Program-made: the position numbers and the translations under genes
The notes under the pieces: generated by a model
Told to the model about the DNA's origin: nothing
What the model saw: only the letters and a program-made list of their open reading frames with translations
Database searches by the model: none
Shown: one piece after another, positions 43,951 through 53,888 of the stretch
Numbering within the stretch: position 1 is the first letter of the stretch
Layout of the letters: every line of letters begins with the position of its first letter
Assembly (NCBI RefSeq): GCF_040054535.1
Contig: NC_090797.1
Coordinates: forward strand, 3,903,501 to 3,967,500
Direction of reading: 5' to 3'
Source: Antennarius striatus
Taxonomy: Eukaryota > Chordata > Actinopteri > Lophiiformes > Antennariidae
DNA length: 64,000 nucleotides

Positions 43951-46900
43951 TGGTTAAAGACGTTAGTAGCCGGACTCATTGTGTTCCCAATGCCTTTTTG
44001 GTTCTCTTTCACACACTCCTGCCTCTTTCCTCTTCTCTCCAAATGAATTAACGCACAATTAAGTGTTGAGCTTGGATGGTTCATCCGTGCGTGTGTATGT
44101 GTGTGTCTGTGTCTGTCTTTGTTACACCCTTGAAGGATTCTCTTATGGACTGTGTGTGTGTGTTTCTCCCGAGTCTGACTGCAGCTCCAGTCTGACTCAC
44201 CGATCCAGTAGCGAGCCGCCTGCAGTGCTTCTTTTGTTTGGCATCACGGCTTCTTGCACACAAGCCGAGGAGTAAAAGCACTTGTGTGCATTAGATTATT
44301 GAAATCTATTTCTTCTTGTTTTGTCAAAGCGCACAAAGGTTTTGTAGTAATTCACCAGCAGTGTTTTGCATTCAGAATTTAATTGGACTCCACGCTGATC
44401 GTGCAGGAAAAGTCATTTTAGCCACCAGCAGACATGAAAGCGCAAAAATAATTTGCTGCAGAGAAAATATTCTTGATCCAGTAAAGCCTCAGTACATCTG
44501 CAAACGTGGCTTTTATTTGAAGTCTACTACTGTGAGACATCTAGTAAGGTTGTTTTACAACAGTGATGTATGTTTTCGTCCTCTGGCTCTATCCTATTTC
44601 ACTGTATGGACCTGGACTTTGTGACATTAATGGTGTGCAGATCTCTTCACCCTATTTCACCTGCAACCCGTCCAATGTAATTAGAATGTGCAGAAAACCC
44701 ACTCTAATGCTGGGTTTCATACTCTGCAGCCTCCTCCAGCCACACTGGTGCTGCCTGGATCACATCAGTGTCACGATAACGACTCCCCCAGCAGATAAAG
44801 CCAGTATGGTGTTGTTATTTTATCACAGTGGGGAGGAAATAAAGCGAGAAACAGAGCTGCCCACGCACACACACACTCACAGGAGGTGGGGAGGAGATAT
44901 GTCCTGGTAAAACACATGTTGTGTGTCTCCTTTCGTCCCGCTGCAGCTCCACCAATGAGGTGAAGAACCTGCTGCAGTCGCTGCCCAGGACCAGCGAGCC
45001 CAGAGAGATGCTGTTCGAGGATCGGACCCGGGCCCACGCCGATCACATCGGTCAGGGCTTCGAGCGCGAGACCACAGCCGCCGTGGGGGTCCTGAAGGCG
45101 GTGCGGTCCGGAGAAAGGTAGGTGTGAGACATTTGATGTTTTGTTTAAGAAGCGGCGCACGCCAGCAGGATGTGATGTAATCGCTCTCGCCCTGTCTTCC
45201 CCCCGCTCTCAGCTCAGACCCTCCTCGTGTAACCAAAGACGTCGTGTGTTTCCACGCCGGTGATTTCCCTCACGTAGTTCAGAGGCTGCAGCTGGACCTG
45301 CATGAACCTCCATTGTCTCAGGTTTCATAGCACACACACGCACACAGGCACACACAAAAACACATTTTAGAATCATCTCTGCTATGCCATTCCTCAGTGT
45401 TACCTTAATATAACACCTGTTTTGCACTTCTGAGTAGTTTATGTAATTTGTTGTTGGATGCTGCCACCTGGTGGCCACTAGTTGAACTGCCTCAAATTAG
45501 AGAAATTGTATCAGGAAACAAACATTTTTTGGTTTAGTTAATTTTATTCAATCACGTTGACCAACCCAGTATTAATGCTACCTCATAGGGAATTATGTAA
45601 AACATATAGAATAAATAAACAGTAACGTGAACCTGTTTATTTGGTCCCATTTGAAAAACAGCAGACTAACCTTTATAATGTAATAGTAATGGTGACACTT
45701 AAATACAGCAGGCTGGTTTTGGAATGCGACTGAATATGATTTCATGTTTTATCATTTCATGTCATTTATTCCAGTTGTTGAACACGTCTCTGTAAAGGTA
45801 ACAGAGCCTTCTAAGTCCTAACGGCACAAAATTATCCACACAGCAGCTCAAAGATAGGAAGGGATGTCTGAAATAAATGCGAAAAGCGTTTTTCTATCTG
45901 TAAAAGCAACACTAATATTTTATTTTGATGCGCCTGCCTCATTTCCTCCATCTGAACCCTCCACCCATCTTTCTCATTGCAGTGCGTGCAGTGGGTGGAT
46001 GACGCCAAACTAAACCAGCTGCGCCGCGAAGGGATCCGCTACGCCCGCATCCGCCTGTGTCACGACGACATCTACTTCATCCCGCGCAACGTGGTCCACC
46101 AGTTCAAGACGGTGTCGTCCGTCTGCAGCCTGGCGTGGCACGTCCGCTTAAAACAATACCACCAGGTGGAGGAAGAGGAGGAGGAAGTTAAGGAAGAGGA
46201 GGAAGAGGTGGAGTTGAAGGAAGAGAAAAAGGATGCAGAGGAAGAGGAGGGTGAGAAAGGAGTGAAGGAAAGTAGGAAGGTGAGAGACGACGAGGAGGTG
46301 GCAGGAAACAGGACGTTGCCAGCTGTCAAAAAGGAAGTAAAACATTCTCCTGTCTTGTCTCGGCTCCCTGCTCCCCCCGCGGACTCGAACGCGAGCATCG
46401 AGAGAGAGGGAGAGGAGAGAGAGCGGGTGAAAGAAAGAGGGAAACTCAAACTTGAGTTTTCGCCTCCTCTTAAAGGAAAAGCAGAACTTCCTTCATTGCC
46501 TGTCTGCAAGAATAAATCTCCCTCGACTCTCATTCCTGCCTCTCATCCTCCTCACCAGGACACCAAACCCAAAGCAGCCTCATCCAAGCACCTTCATCAC
46601 CATCACAACCGAACGTCTTCCAGCGGAAGCTCCTCTAAATCCTCCGTCAAGTCTTCCTCCTCTTCGTCGCCTTCCACAGCGACTCCTCTACGCTCCTCTT
46701 TTGCCGCGCCCAATCCATCCTCTACCTCGTCTCCATCGTCCGTTCAGTCCATCTCAATAACTCCTGTATCCTCCCTGACCGGCCCGAAGCCTGTTGCGGA
46801 TTCTTCCTCCAACTTCCGTCCTCCCGCCGTTTCCACGGCGACCGAGCTGCCTTCCTCGTTTAAGTCGAATCACCCGAATGACAAGGACCCCTCGGCTTCG

Positions 46901-47644
46901 GACGTCCGGACGCAGGCGCGTTCGGATGTCTGGCCGCCACACAGTTCGTCCTCTGCGGACGCGCACACATACGCCCCCGCTGGCTCGCCAGCCGACACAC
47001 GGACACACGCTGGGGCACGGACACACGGGGGGGCACGGACACACACGGACTCGCGGATGCACACACTCCAGGAGAAATGGACTCACTGCGTCGACTCCAG
47101 GACGTCCGCAGAGCCTCAGATGCATCAAGGGATTTACATGCAGCAATACACACCCCAGCATGTCTCACCCCCCAACCTCCCCCACATGCTCCCCCCCTCT
47201 TACCCCCCTCTCATGCCGCACTCCCACCTTCCCCAAGGTATGAACTCCTTCCTGGGTCAGAACGTGCCGCTTCACCTCTACCCGCCGCACCAACCCAACT
47301 TCACACAGTCGCAGCCTTACCCTCCCCCCAGCAGCCCGCCGTCCCTCCCCCCTCACCTGTCGCACCCCCACCAGTACATGAGCCCACACGCCAAATCCTT
47401 CTTCCCTCCTCACTTCCCCTCCCACCACTACCTCCCCCCTCAGTCCTTCCTGTCTCAACCCCCCAGCCCTTACCCGCCGCAGCCACAATATCAATCCCCG
47501 GCGCCCCCCTTCCCTCACCCCCCGCCACCCCCTTCCTCCTCGCCGCCTCCCCCTCCTCCCTCTCTACCGCCGCCCCCTCAGCCCTCTCCTCCCGTCCTCC
47601 CTCCCCCCTTGAAGCATGAAGAGGAGCAAAAACAGATTTTATAG
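29817..47644 (+). CDS. rsbn1l: RSBN1L, round spermatid basic protein 1-like (JmjC-like), whole gene model
   Basis: Nuclear protein of the RSBN1/DPY-21 family; the worm member and mouse RSBN1 have been reported as JmjC H4K20me2 demethylases, so this one probably acts on chromatin. Nine coding exons: 29817-30453, 34741-34884, 36448-36986, 37079-37237, 41614-41751, 42464-42606, 44947-45117, 45213-45321 and 45983-47644, total 3702 nt and 1233 residues, phases consistent. Residues 1-290 are basic and disordered with a poly-Lys run (K279-285), a likely nuclear signal. The conserved core (~440-740) includes [72 protein letters not shown] and [17 protein letters not shown]. Candidate Fe(II) ligands are His617, Asp619 and His719. 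Residues 741-1233 are a Glu-, Ser-, His- and Pro-rich tail, far longer than the tail of the ~850-residue human protein. Confidence 0.95.
31511..31568 (+). repeat. (TG)n microsatellite
   Basis: A pure TG tract to 31546, then TATG-interrupted units to 31568, in rsbn1l intron 1. Confidence 0.9.
32290..32430 (+). repeat. Possible diverged SINE-like retroposon
   Basis: A tRNA B-box-like stretch (GAGTTTGAGTCC, about 32332-32343) is followed some 50 bp later by CTGCAGGGATCAAAAAGAGTAT. The latter resembles the GGGATCAATAAAGTAT 3' ends common on fish retroposons. Strongly diverged; a guess from motif resemblance. Confidence 0.3.
34741..34884 (+). CDS. rsbn1l: rsbn1l exon 2 (residues 213-261)
   Basis: Encodes [20 protein letters not shown] then [22 protein letters not shown], highly charged and probably a single-helix or disordered stretch. 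The exon is symmetric (phase 1 to 1, 144 nt), so it can be skipped in frame. Its 3' end repeats the KRENGEV motif found at the end of exon 1. Confidence 0.93.
34885..36447 (+). other. rsbn1l: rsbn1l intron 2
   Basis: Non-coding. It has a short (GA)n at 35537-35554 and a G9 run at 35931-35939. An open frame extends upstream of exon 3 from 36267 but only reads intron and polypyrimidine tract. Confidence 0.8.
36448..36986 (+). CDS. rsbn1l: rsbn1l exon 3 (residues 261-440)
   Basis: Encodes [20 protein letters not shown] and [14 protein letters not shown], matching the basic motif of mammalian RSBN1/RSBN1L. A Pro/Ser-rich insert follows, and then [20 protein letters not shown] and [14 protein letters not shown], the start of the conserved core. 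Phase 1 in, phase 0 out (AAG|GTAAGG). Confidence 0.93.
37079..37237 (+). CDS. rsbn1l: rsbn1l exon 4 (residues 441-493)
   Basis: Encodes [40 protein letters not shown] and [13 protein letters not shown], very close to mammalian RSBN1L. Phase 0 at both ends; acceptor CTCCAG, donor CAG|GTCAGT. Confidence 0.96.
37652..37740 (+). repeat. 20-bp minisatellite, about 4.5 copies
   Basis: Unit GGGTGTTTCTGGTGCTGTGA. Copies start at 37652, 37672, 37692 and 37712, with a partial fifth at 37732. Copies differ from one another at a few positions. Confidence 0.9.
39000..39013 (+). promoter_or_regulatory. Candidate CTCF site (one mismatch)
   Basis: CCAACAGGTGGCGC matches CCASYAGRKGGCRS at 13 of 14 positions (A for S at position 4). 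Motif match only. Confidence 0.35.
40096..40155 (+). repeat. (TG)n microsatellite
   Basis: TG tract with two TTTG interruptions at its start. It is followed by inverted-orientation (CA)n tracts at 40290-40309 and 40362-40394. Confidence 0.9.
40898..40965 (-). repeat. Possible antisense retroposon (SINE-like) fragment
   Basis: GGGGATTTAATGCCTTGCTC followed by AAGGACAC resembles, on the minus strand, the GTGTCCTTGAGCAAGGCA stretch common in fish tRNA-type SINEs. Short and diverged. Confidence 0.35.
41614..41751 (+). CDS. rsbn1l: rsbn1l exon 5 (residues 494-539)
   Basis: Encodes [20 protein letters not shown] and [20 protein letters not shown] then ESPFLK, nearly identical to mammalian RSBN1L. 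The first codon is GTG after GCAG. Phase 0 at both ends; donor AAG|GTGAGT. Confidence 0.96.
41752..42463 (+). other. rsbn1l: rsbn1l intron 5
   Basis: A 712-bp intron without repeats or other recognisable features. Antisense open frames (for example 41778-42230) show no protein family. Confidence 0.8.
42464..42606 (+). CDS. rsbn1l: rsbn1l exon 6 (residues 540-587)
   Basis: Encodes [34 protein letters not shown] and [30 protein letters not shown] is a hallmark of the family. Ends with two bases of Arg587 (CG|GTGAGT). Confidence 0.96.
42607..44946 (+). other. rsbn1l: rsbn1l intron 6
   Basis: A 2.3-kb intron containing a C14 run near 43767-43780, (CA)n at 43915-43948 and TG-rich patches near 44090-44110 and 44151-44162. 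No exon found. Confidence 0.8.
43915..43948 (+). repeat. (CA)n microsatellite
   Basis: A pure tract of about 17 units in rsbn1l intron 6. Confidence 0.95.
44947..45117 (+). CDS. rsbn1l: rsbn1l exon 7 (residues 587-644), HxD motif
   Basis: Encodes [20 protein letters not shown] and [20 protein letters not shown], then [14 protein letters not shown]. His617-x-Asp619 is the candidate JmjC iron-binding HxD. Ends with two bases of Ser644 (AG|GTAGGT). Confidence 0.96.
45213..45321 (+). CDS. rsbn1l: rsbn1l exon 8 (residues 644-680)
   Basis: Encodes [20 protein letters not shown] and [16 protein letters not shown]. Phase and alignment to the mammalian [19 protein letters not shown] junction fix both ends. 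The donor CAG|GTTTCA is weak. Confidence 0.93.
45322..45982 (+). other. rsbn1l: rsbn1l intron 8
   Basis: A 661-bp intron with a CA-rich stretch at 45331-45362 just inside the weak donor and an exact CTCF-consensus site at 45461-45474 (minus strand). Confidence 0.8.
45461..45474 (-). promoter_or_regulatory. Candidate CTCF site, exact consensus
   Basis: The minus strand reads CCACCAGGTGGCAG, identical to the site at 19336-19349 and 14/14 to consensus. The flanks of the two sites differ, so they are not an obvious repeat copy. Confidence 0.5.
45983..47644 (+). CDS. rsbn1l: rsbn1l exon 9 (residues 681-1233), core end and long tail
   Basis: Begins [20 protein letters not shown] and [20 protein letters not shown] then [12 protein letters not shown] (residues to ~738), nearly invariant in the family; His719 is the candidate second iron-binding His. 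After that it changes to an acidic EEEE-rich block (46163-46260), Lys/Glu and Ser-rich segments, an 18-bp coding minisatellite (46991-47062) and a Pro/His-rich end closing with [11 protein letters not shown]. The frame stays open for 1662 nt with no stop, supporting real coding. An unrecognised intron inside it is possible: a CAG|GTGGAG lies right after the core and AAG|GTATGA near 47238. Confidence 0.9.
   Translation, partial: CVQWVDDAKLNQLRREGIRYARIRLCHDDIYFIPRNVVHQFKTVSSVCSLAWHVRLKQYHQVEEEEEEVKEEEEEVELKEEKKDAEEEEGEKGVKESRKVRDDEEVAGNRTLPAVKKEVKHSPVLSRLPAPPADSNASIEREGEERERVKERGKLKLEFSPPLKGKAELPSLPVCKNKSPSTLIPASHPPHQDTKPKAASSKHLHHHHNRTSSSGSSSKSSVKSSSSSSPSTATPLRSSFAAPNPSSTSSPSSVQSISITPVSSLTGPKPVADSSSNFRPPAVSTATELPSSFKSNHPNDKDPSASDVRTQARSDVWPPHSSSSADAHTYAPAGSPADTRTHAGARTHGGARTHTDSRMHTLQEKWTHCVDSRTSAEPQMHQGIYMQQYTPQHVSPPNLPHMLPPSYPPLMPHSHLPQGMNSFLGQNVPLHLYPPHQPNFTQSQPYPPPSSPPSLPPHLSHPHQYMSPHAKSFFPPHFPSHHYLPPQSFLSQPPSPYPPQPQYQSPAPPFPHPPPPPSSSPPPPPPSLPPPPQPSPPVLPPPLKHEEEQKQIL
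46991..47062 (+). repeat. rsbn1l: 18-bp in-frame coding minisatellite, four copies
   Basis: Four consecutive 18-bp units start at 46991, 47009, 47027 and 47045. They encode [18 protein letters not shown] and TDSRMH (residues 1017-1040). The shared core is CACGGACACAC. Confidence 0.92.
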
Positions 47645-49500
47645 GTCTTTTGTACATAAAGATGCTCTTTTTAAAGCTTTTATTTCGCTCGATGTTGTAA
47701 AAAAAGAATACAGAACGGACATTTAAGTACAGCAGAATTGGATTTTATTCACCCCCACCCCCCAGACATTTTGATTCGACTGGTTCAGATTGAACCCATG
47801 CTTCAGTTTTGCTCGGGTTAAAAAACATTGAAAATCAAAAGCATTTATTCATAATTATATCCATATTTCATCATGGATTAAAATCATATTTAAGGCTAAT
47901 TATTCTGACAAAACTCAAACATCAGAACAAGCCTTCAGACTTCTGTCCACTGTGCGTCAAATATTTATACAAGAGGTCATAGTTATGGTGTCTTTTTTTA
48001 AACTTGCAGCTAATGCTTCCATTTTGTGTATTTTTTTGTGCCCAAGACTGTTTCTGGAGTAACAATGGGTCAATTCTCACATTGTACAATGCACTAATAT
48101 ATTGACATGACATATATAAATATACGTATATGTATATTGATGGATCTCATCATCAATACGATAATGTAGTGGTTCTCCCTAATATTGTACTGGAGCGATA
48201 ACGCTCTGCAATAATCTGTTAAATTTAAAGTAACTTAATTTCCCTCTTATTTATATGTTGATTAAAATCACTAGTATGTTTATTCTGATTTTAAAAGCTC
48301 TAATAATAGACGGTAACGTCCCATTGAATCACGTTTACTGAGGAGTTCTTCGAAGTGTTTGCTAAGCTACATGTCCGTTATAAGTCAGTTGATTAAGCTA
48401 CATTTTATAGGAAAAAAAAAAAAAAAAGATTTCTTACATTAACGGAATATTTCGGGAAAGGATTACAGTTCAAGATTTGCCAAAAGTTTGACATTGGTAC
48501 CGCTCTCCTGTCTGTTTGATTAGCTTCACTGCACTGGAATCGCATGTGAAGCATCCAACAAAGTATCAGCTTGGATTATGGCGGTTAAAGGTCAAGGGTC
48601 ACACTGAACACAAGTAAGACATTTTTAGCTCTAACTGAAGAATTTATTTGCTAATCATGACAGAATTTAATATGAATGTCAACCAGGATAAAAGTGGTTG
48701 TGTAACAATCTTTATATCCAAAAGGCCAGCTTCACTGTGGCAGCATTGTTTTCATCAATGCAGGAAAAAATATGTGTGACGCATCAGGATATCAGAATTT
48801 CTATCTTCTTTATGTCCAGAATGAGCTTCGCTGGTCGAAAATGAACTCTAATTATTCCATGTGTTAGCAATTTCTAACACATTTACAGTACAGACATCAG
48901 AACGTTATCAATCTGTTTTTTTTCCATCAATATCCTTTAAGTGTCAGTGTTACCTTCCACCTGTAGCCTTCAACACCATCGACAGAGCTGGTAGTGTAAT
49001 TTAGCGCCCACTGGACACTCACTTGGCCCCCATCATTTTGGAAAACGACCAGCAAAGGAAGAATTTGGTTGAACATGGGCCTCCAAAATCTCAGGAAAAA
49101 AAAGTCTCCTAAATAAAACTTGATTAACTTTTAGACTTTTTAGTAATTGTTCAGAATAATTGGAATATTCTGTAATCTGCAAGTAATTTTAGAACTTTTG
49201 CGGTTTAGCTTTATATCTAACTGAGATAAGCCGATCATTGTTTTACAACCACTATTTAAATGAAGCTGATATTGATGGAAATAATGAATTATCAACTCTT
49301 TCAGGTGCTTCCAAGACTAGTACATAAATCATTCAAGCCTCAGCACTTGTTATATAAATTTATTTTTCATTCTTTATGGACTTTTGCTCCAAGACTGTCA
49401 AGAATTTCTTCCCAATCGCTTTTTGTATTGATCTTAAATCCAAATTGTCTACAGGATCATGTCTATTAAAATGTTTTATTTATCAAACATTAACTGGAGT
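47645..49500 (+). other. rsbn1l: rsbn1l 3' UTR (extent inferred)
   Basis: AT-rich sequence directly after the stop. AATAAA at 49112-49117 is a plausible polyadenylation signal. A palindromic TATACGTATA lies at 48121-48130 and a short poly-A at 48412-48427. The true end is not determinable. Confidence 0.4.
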
Positions 49501-50594
49501 GACCTCTTGTGCATTAAAACTACAGTAAATTATTAACTAAGAAGAGTATTGTTTTCGAAACGGTGAATATCAGATTTAGATGCTCGTTCTTCAGTGGTGG
49601 AATTTAGATCTTGAGAAAATTGACGTATTGATTTTAATATCAATATTGGAGTCTTGCTCATTTGCTAATGTAGCCCACAATGTTTCCCCAGTGCCTGCCC
49701 TCAACTGTGAACTACTAAATGGTCCGGGGGCCATATCGAGAACGAGTTCTGTCCTGTCATGGGAGCTTTTACATGATTCATTTCAGTTATTGTTTTTTTT
49801 TTTTTATCCTCACTGGAATTTAATGTCGGGTTGATGACCCTTAAAACAGGGTTGTGTTTTCGACGATCGGTCTCAACTCCAGCCTCGAAAAATCTTTGTT
49901 AAATGAAACATGATGCCTTCAAGACTTCATTTCAGACGCAGAACTCTTCGCTTTGTGGCTCGAAACTTTGCAGCTCTTTTTACGATTTTTGGGTTTCGAA
50001 AAAAAAACCTGATTGGAACTTTTTTGTACAAATGTGGCAAAATTATGATCGAAACAAGTCTTCAGGGGCTAGCATTGTTTTCACCAGAGTTCTTTTATCT
50101 CAAATTCTGTTTTTTAATTTGTTATTTTAACTGTCAGCACTGTAGTATACAAAAGAAGTTTTGTAAAGAGGAAAAGAACACTTGTAGTGTCGTTTCTACT
50201 TTAAATATGAGCCTAGCTAATAAAAGGTTCTATGTCTGGAAATGGTTTGAGTATGACTTGATGTTTTCTGGTCTGGTGATGACGTCTGGAGTCAACAGTG
50301 GTGCAGCAAATGCCTTTCTCTACACCGCCTTTGAAAACCAACCATTAGGTCTTTATGACAGCCCACACACGACGACAAGGCGCCACAATGAACAGGTTGT
50401 GTGAAAGGAGCTAATTTCAGCCCGTTTGTGTGCTAACATCCATTATCCATTCAGCCAGCGAGGTGACATGACTTAATGCAGGATATTTTAAGAATCTACT
50501 TTGCAGAAAGGGTTATGCATTCCAATTTTGTCAGAGTCCATTGACTCCATTTTTATTAAGTTTGTTAGTTCCTCGAGGCAATGACACATGTTGG

Positions 50595-50608
50595 CCAGTA
50601 GGGGGCAG
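50595..50608 (+). promoter_or_regulatory. Candidate CTCF site, exact consensus
   Basis: CCAGTAGGGGGCAG, 14/14 to CCASYAGRKGGCRS, on the plus strand and therefore divergent from the minus-strand site at 45461-45474. Motif evidence only. Confidence 0.55.
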
Positions 50609-51647
50609 TTGACTGGACAAAGTGCTTACAAATATGTATCATATCTTCTTAAAGTGGCATGAATTCTGTAAATTCCTTGCATTTTCCACCTTGTTGCAAA
50701 CATTACTTGCAGCTAGTAAAACTACTGTTTTCAACCTGTCATTTATTTACTACAGTCGCATTGTTTTCTCTGGATTGCTCTTATGCGAGCCACCCACTCA
50801 CTGCAGTCTGCAGCAGTGAGGTCAGCAGATTCACCAGTTGAGATCCGAGCAGACAAACTCATGCACAACACCACCTTGCAGTAGTATAATTCAAGACTGG
50901 TGTTTGTCGGGTCAAATACACCTCAATTCAACCCTTTGCAATCTGTTTGGAGGCTCCCGTGGTTCTCTCTCTCCCACACAGAAGGAATACCAGAGGAGCT
51001 CAGCTGACCTTTACAGAGGAGTGGGAGGGAGGCAGGAAGCTGGGAGGGAGACAACAAGAGGGATTTAGAGTGAAAACATGGAAAATCCTCATTGAAACTG
51101 CTTGAGTGTTATCACAGAGACGGCACACTCTGAGCGTGCTCTGCTCGCTCCTCAAGAACGATGTGCCTTCTGGTTGAGTTAAACTGAAATCAATGCAGGC
51201 CATACTGTTTTATTTTAATTCCCTGCATGTCAGACAGGACAGATGATTCATTTTGTATTGATGGAAGAAGCTTGAAAATATTTCCATTACTTAATGGGGA
51301 ATTACTAGTGCTTCCCAGCATTTACTCAGTTTCTCTCAAAAGAATTTTAGGTCAACAGGTTTGCACTATTATTACCCACACCAAGCAGTTTTCACGAGTG
51401 TCCCATGAGATATTCTGAGAACTGTGTTGTTTTTTTAACCATCTGTTAAATACTGTATAAACTACCAGATTTTGGATTTTGGACTTTATTGGAATGTCGG
51501 GGGACATGAAACTATAAAATGTTGGTGTAAATTTAGAAAAAAAAAGAAGCAGAGTCATGAATAAGTTTTCAAAAATAATTTGTAAAATAGGTTGTTTTTC
51601 TTTTCAGAAAAATTAAACCTGTTTATGTCTATTTAAGAACTATACCA

Positions 51648-51800
51648 TTCATCCATCCAGTATCTTGTAGACGAGATTATCGTAATCGTCTCATTTTTCG
51701 TCGCTTTTCCGCCGTGGGAATCACGGGTGTGCTGGAGTCTACCTTTTGCAAAAGGTAGGGTACACCCAAGATAAGACGCCAGCTCTTCGCAGGGTTCTAG
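51648..51800 (+). repeat. Diverged teleost dispersed repeat fragment
   Basis: CATCCATCCAGTATCTTGTA, then TTTTCCGCCGTGGGAATCAC, GGGTGCTGGAGTCTACC, GGTAGGGTACACCCAAGATA, and GACGCCAGCTCTTCGCAGGG follow the order of the widespread fish repeat (catccat... gggtgctggagcctatcc... ggcggggtacaccctggaca... tcgccagtc...cgcaggg). Truncated, with no ORF. Confidence 0.6.
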
Positions 51801-52450
51801 GAATATACCTGTCAATAATAATTATTTAATATTTATTTAAGCATCCGTGAAATATAAACAAAGTAGTGTGAAGTATAAAGTTTACCAAAGTGCCAAAGAC
51901 TGCACAAATAACTAATTATAGATGCTGTTACGTTTATTGCTTGTCTATTAATAGTCTTTATAGGATTGCTGGTGGCTGAGGTAAACGTCTGTCAGCAAGT
52001 AACACGCTGGCGTGTGTTCAGGAATTACATACATGTAAGAATTTCAAGTTCAACTTAACTGCATCCCATCTGAGAGGCCGTTTCTCCACATTGTTTCTGC
52101 ATACTTGCTTCGGTTGTTCTCCCTGAGGTTCGACTGCATCTCAATGACAACTTAACACAGGCTGAGTACAGAACACTCAGATGTGTCTCTGATGATGACC
52201 AGTGTTAATGGTGTAGTGTCTGATGGGGATATCTAGTGTCTGACTTTGAGTTCCTTTGTTGAGGACAGCAACACAACAGCTGGTGCTTTGTGTACACAAA
52301 GGATTATAGCAATATTACTCTCATATAGTTAAATACAAGCCATAAAAAAGTAACATGCTCAATACTTCAGCATGAAAAGACTTCCTCCAACTACGAATAG
52401 TGTTTTCTGTTGTCTAACTGATGTTTCTTATGGACTCTACAAATGTGTCA

Positions 52451-53570
52451 TCAGCGTCACAACTACACCAATTTATCCAGTATCAGTACATTAATTTACA
52501 AGACAATTTATTTTAATAGAAAACATTTATTCTTTTTCTTTTACAAGACATGCATTAATTATCAAATACTTCAGATGTAAAAACGCCCTTGTCTTCTAAT
52601 TTTTACATAGTGCAAAATAACGCAAAGAATGTAATTGAAATACTAAAACAACAGGTATGAGACAGACCTCATGCAATGTCAGCTGGACCAGCGAGTCGTG
52701 AAAATGATCTCATGAGCTCCATCTCATCTTTACATCCCAGTAATTTAATTGATGCACATCAAGGGTTTGTTTCTAGTGATTCATGGAGCACGTGCTGATT
52801 TACATGAATTACAGACACAAAAGCCACCTTATGCGGACGGAGGATGCAGCCTGTGGGAAAAACGGAAAACAAGATGTTCCCAGATGCTTTTATGGCCTCG
52901 GACGATTCCTTAAATTAGCAAAGTCATAAGCTCTAAGTGGCAGAAAAACCTCTTTGTTAATGACTTCATTTCTGAAATATTATTTGTCCAGCTACTCTCA
53001 GCAGCTCAGGGATGACAAGAAAAAGAGGCACACAATATCTACAGCATGTATAAGAAGATGTACCTGCCATTATTCTGGTACCAATGAATGAATGTTACAG
53101 TCATGTCCTTGCATAAAGGACACAATTCACCAAACTACTGATTCAGAGAGCAGCTGGGCTAGCTTATATACAGCAAAAATAAACACGAGAAAACAATACT
53201 GGACGTCTTCAGATCGAACCAAAAGCAAACACTGATGGATGTTAAAGATTCTTCCAGTGCATATTTCACAGTAGTCTTAAACATATATACAAGATCTGTT
53301 TGTGACATTTTAAAAGAGCCAATTTTAGCCACGTTGATCAATTTTGACAGACAAGCCCTTATGAAGCCCTTACAGCCAATTCCACTGAGGACTGACCATG
53401 CTTTTATTCTCATTCTTAAACAGATTTACCAATCATCATAAGTAGATTTCTTTTGAGTCTCAATCTCCGAGATTCAATTCACAAAGTCGTGGTCATAAGG
53501 AGCAAATCTATCTTTAGCAAATATGATGTAACAATTCATATTGAGATTTACAGCTGATGTCAAGTCGCTC
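52451..53570 (-). other. tmem60: tmem60 3' UTR (extent inferred)
   Basis: Downstream of the tmem60 stop on the minus strand. Minus-strand AATAAA signals lie at 53408-53403 and 52512-52507. The latter is followed by a T/A-rich tract and is a plausible distal polyadenylation signal. Confidence 0.4.
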
Positions 53571-53888
53571 TCAGGCCTCTCTCCTCTCAGGGAAGATATT
53601 CAGCCCCAGCTCCACCAGTGCTCCCAGTAACATGGTCCAGAGTGGTATGCACACAAATGTCAGCTTCACATCCGCCAGCTTGTCCAGCTTGGCGCACAGC
53701 GTCAGGCAGAAGCCCAGTTTGAGCAGCATGGCTGTCAGATACCAGGCTCTGAGACGCAGGTCCGGGGAGCCGTTGCGTGGGTCGTAACCAGGCTTGCAAT
53801 GCCCAGCCATCTTGATGGCGAGCATGAGGATGAGGATGCCATCGAAGACCCAGACGGGGAGGAAGATGAGGAACCAATTCCACTGTAC
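53571..53888 (-). CDS. tmem60: tmem60 coding exon 2 (residues 29-133)
   Basis: Begins VQWNWFLIFLPVW after acceptor TATAG and ends PERREA with TGA. It holds membrane segments 2-4 and the conserved MAGHCKPGYDPRNG loop. The intron between the exons is 136 bp (54024-53889). Confidence 0.95.
   Translation of the reverse strand, partial: VQWNWFLIFLPVWVFDGILILMLAIKMAGHCKPGYDPRNGSPDLRLRAWYLTAMLLKLGFCLTLCAKLDKLADVKLTFVCIPLWTMLLGALVELGLNIFPERREA

Larger units (their letters stand above)
49501..52450. other. Intergenic DNA between rsbn1l and tmem60
   Basis: AT-rich. It holds an exact CTCF-consensus site (50595-50608), a diverged dispersed repeat (51648-51800) and a 164-codon open frame at 49910-50404 without recognisable domains. 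No RNA genes were recognised. Confidence 0.6.

Noticed and set aside
46072..46533. 153-codon antisense frame, and other overlapping frames of 100-180 codons over 46452-47657
   Set aside because: Shadows of the low-complexity rsbn1l exon 9. The sense frame continues directly from the conserved core.
576..47644. Assignment to the paralogous PTPN22-RSBN1-PHTF1 block
   Set aside because: TMEM60 follows rsbn1l, and the PTPN12-specific tail motifs ([16 protein letters not shown], SPPPLPxRTPESF) are present.
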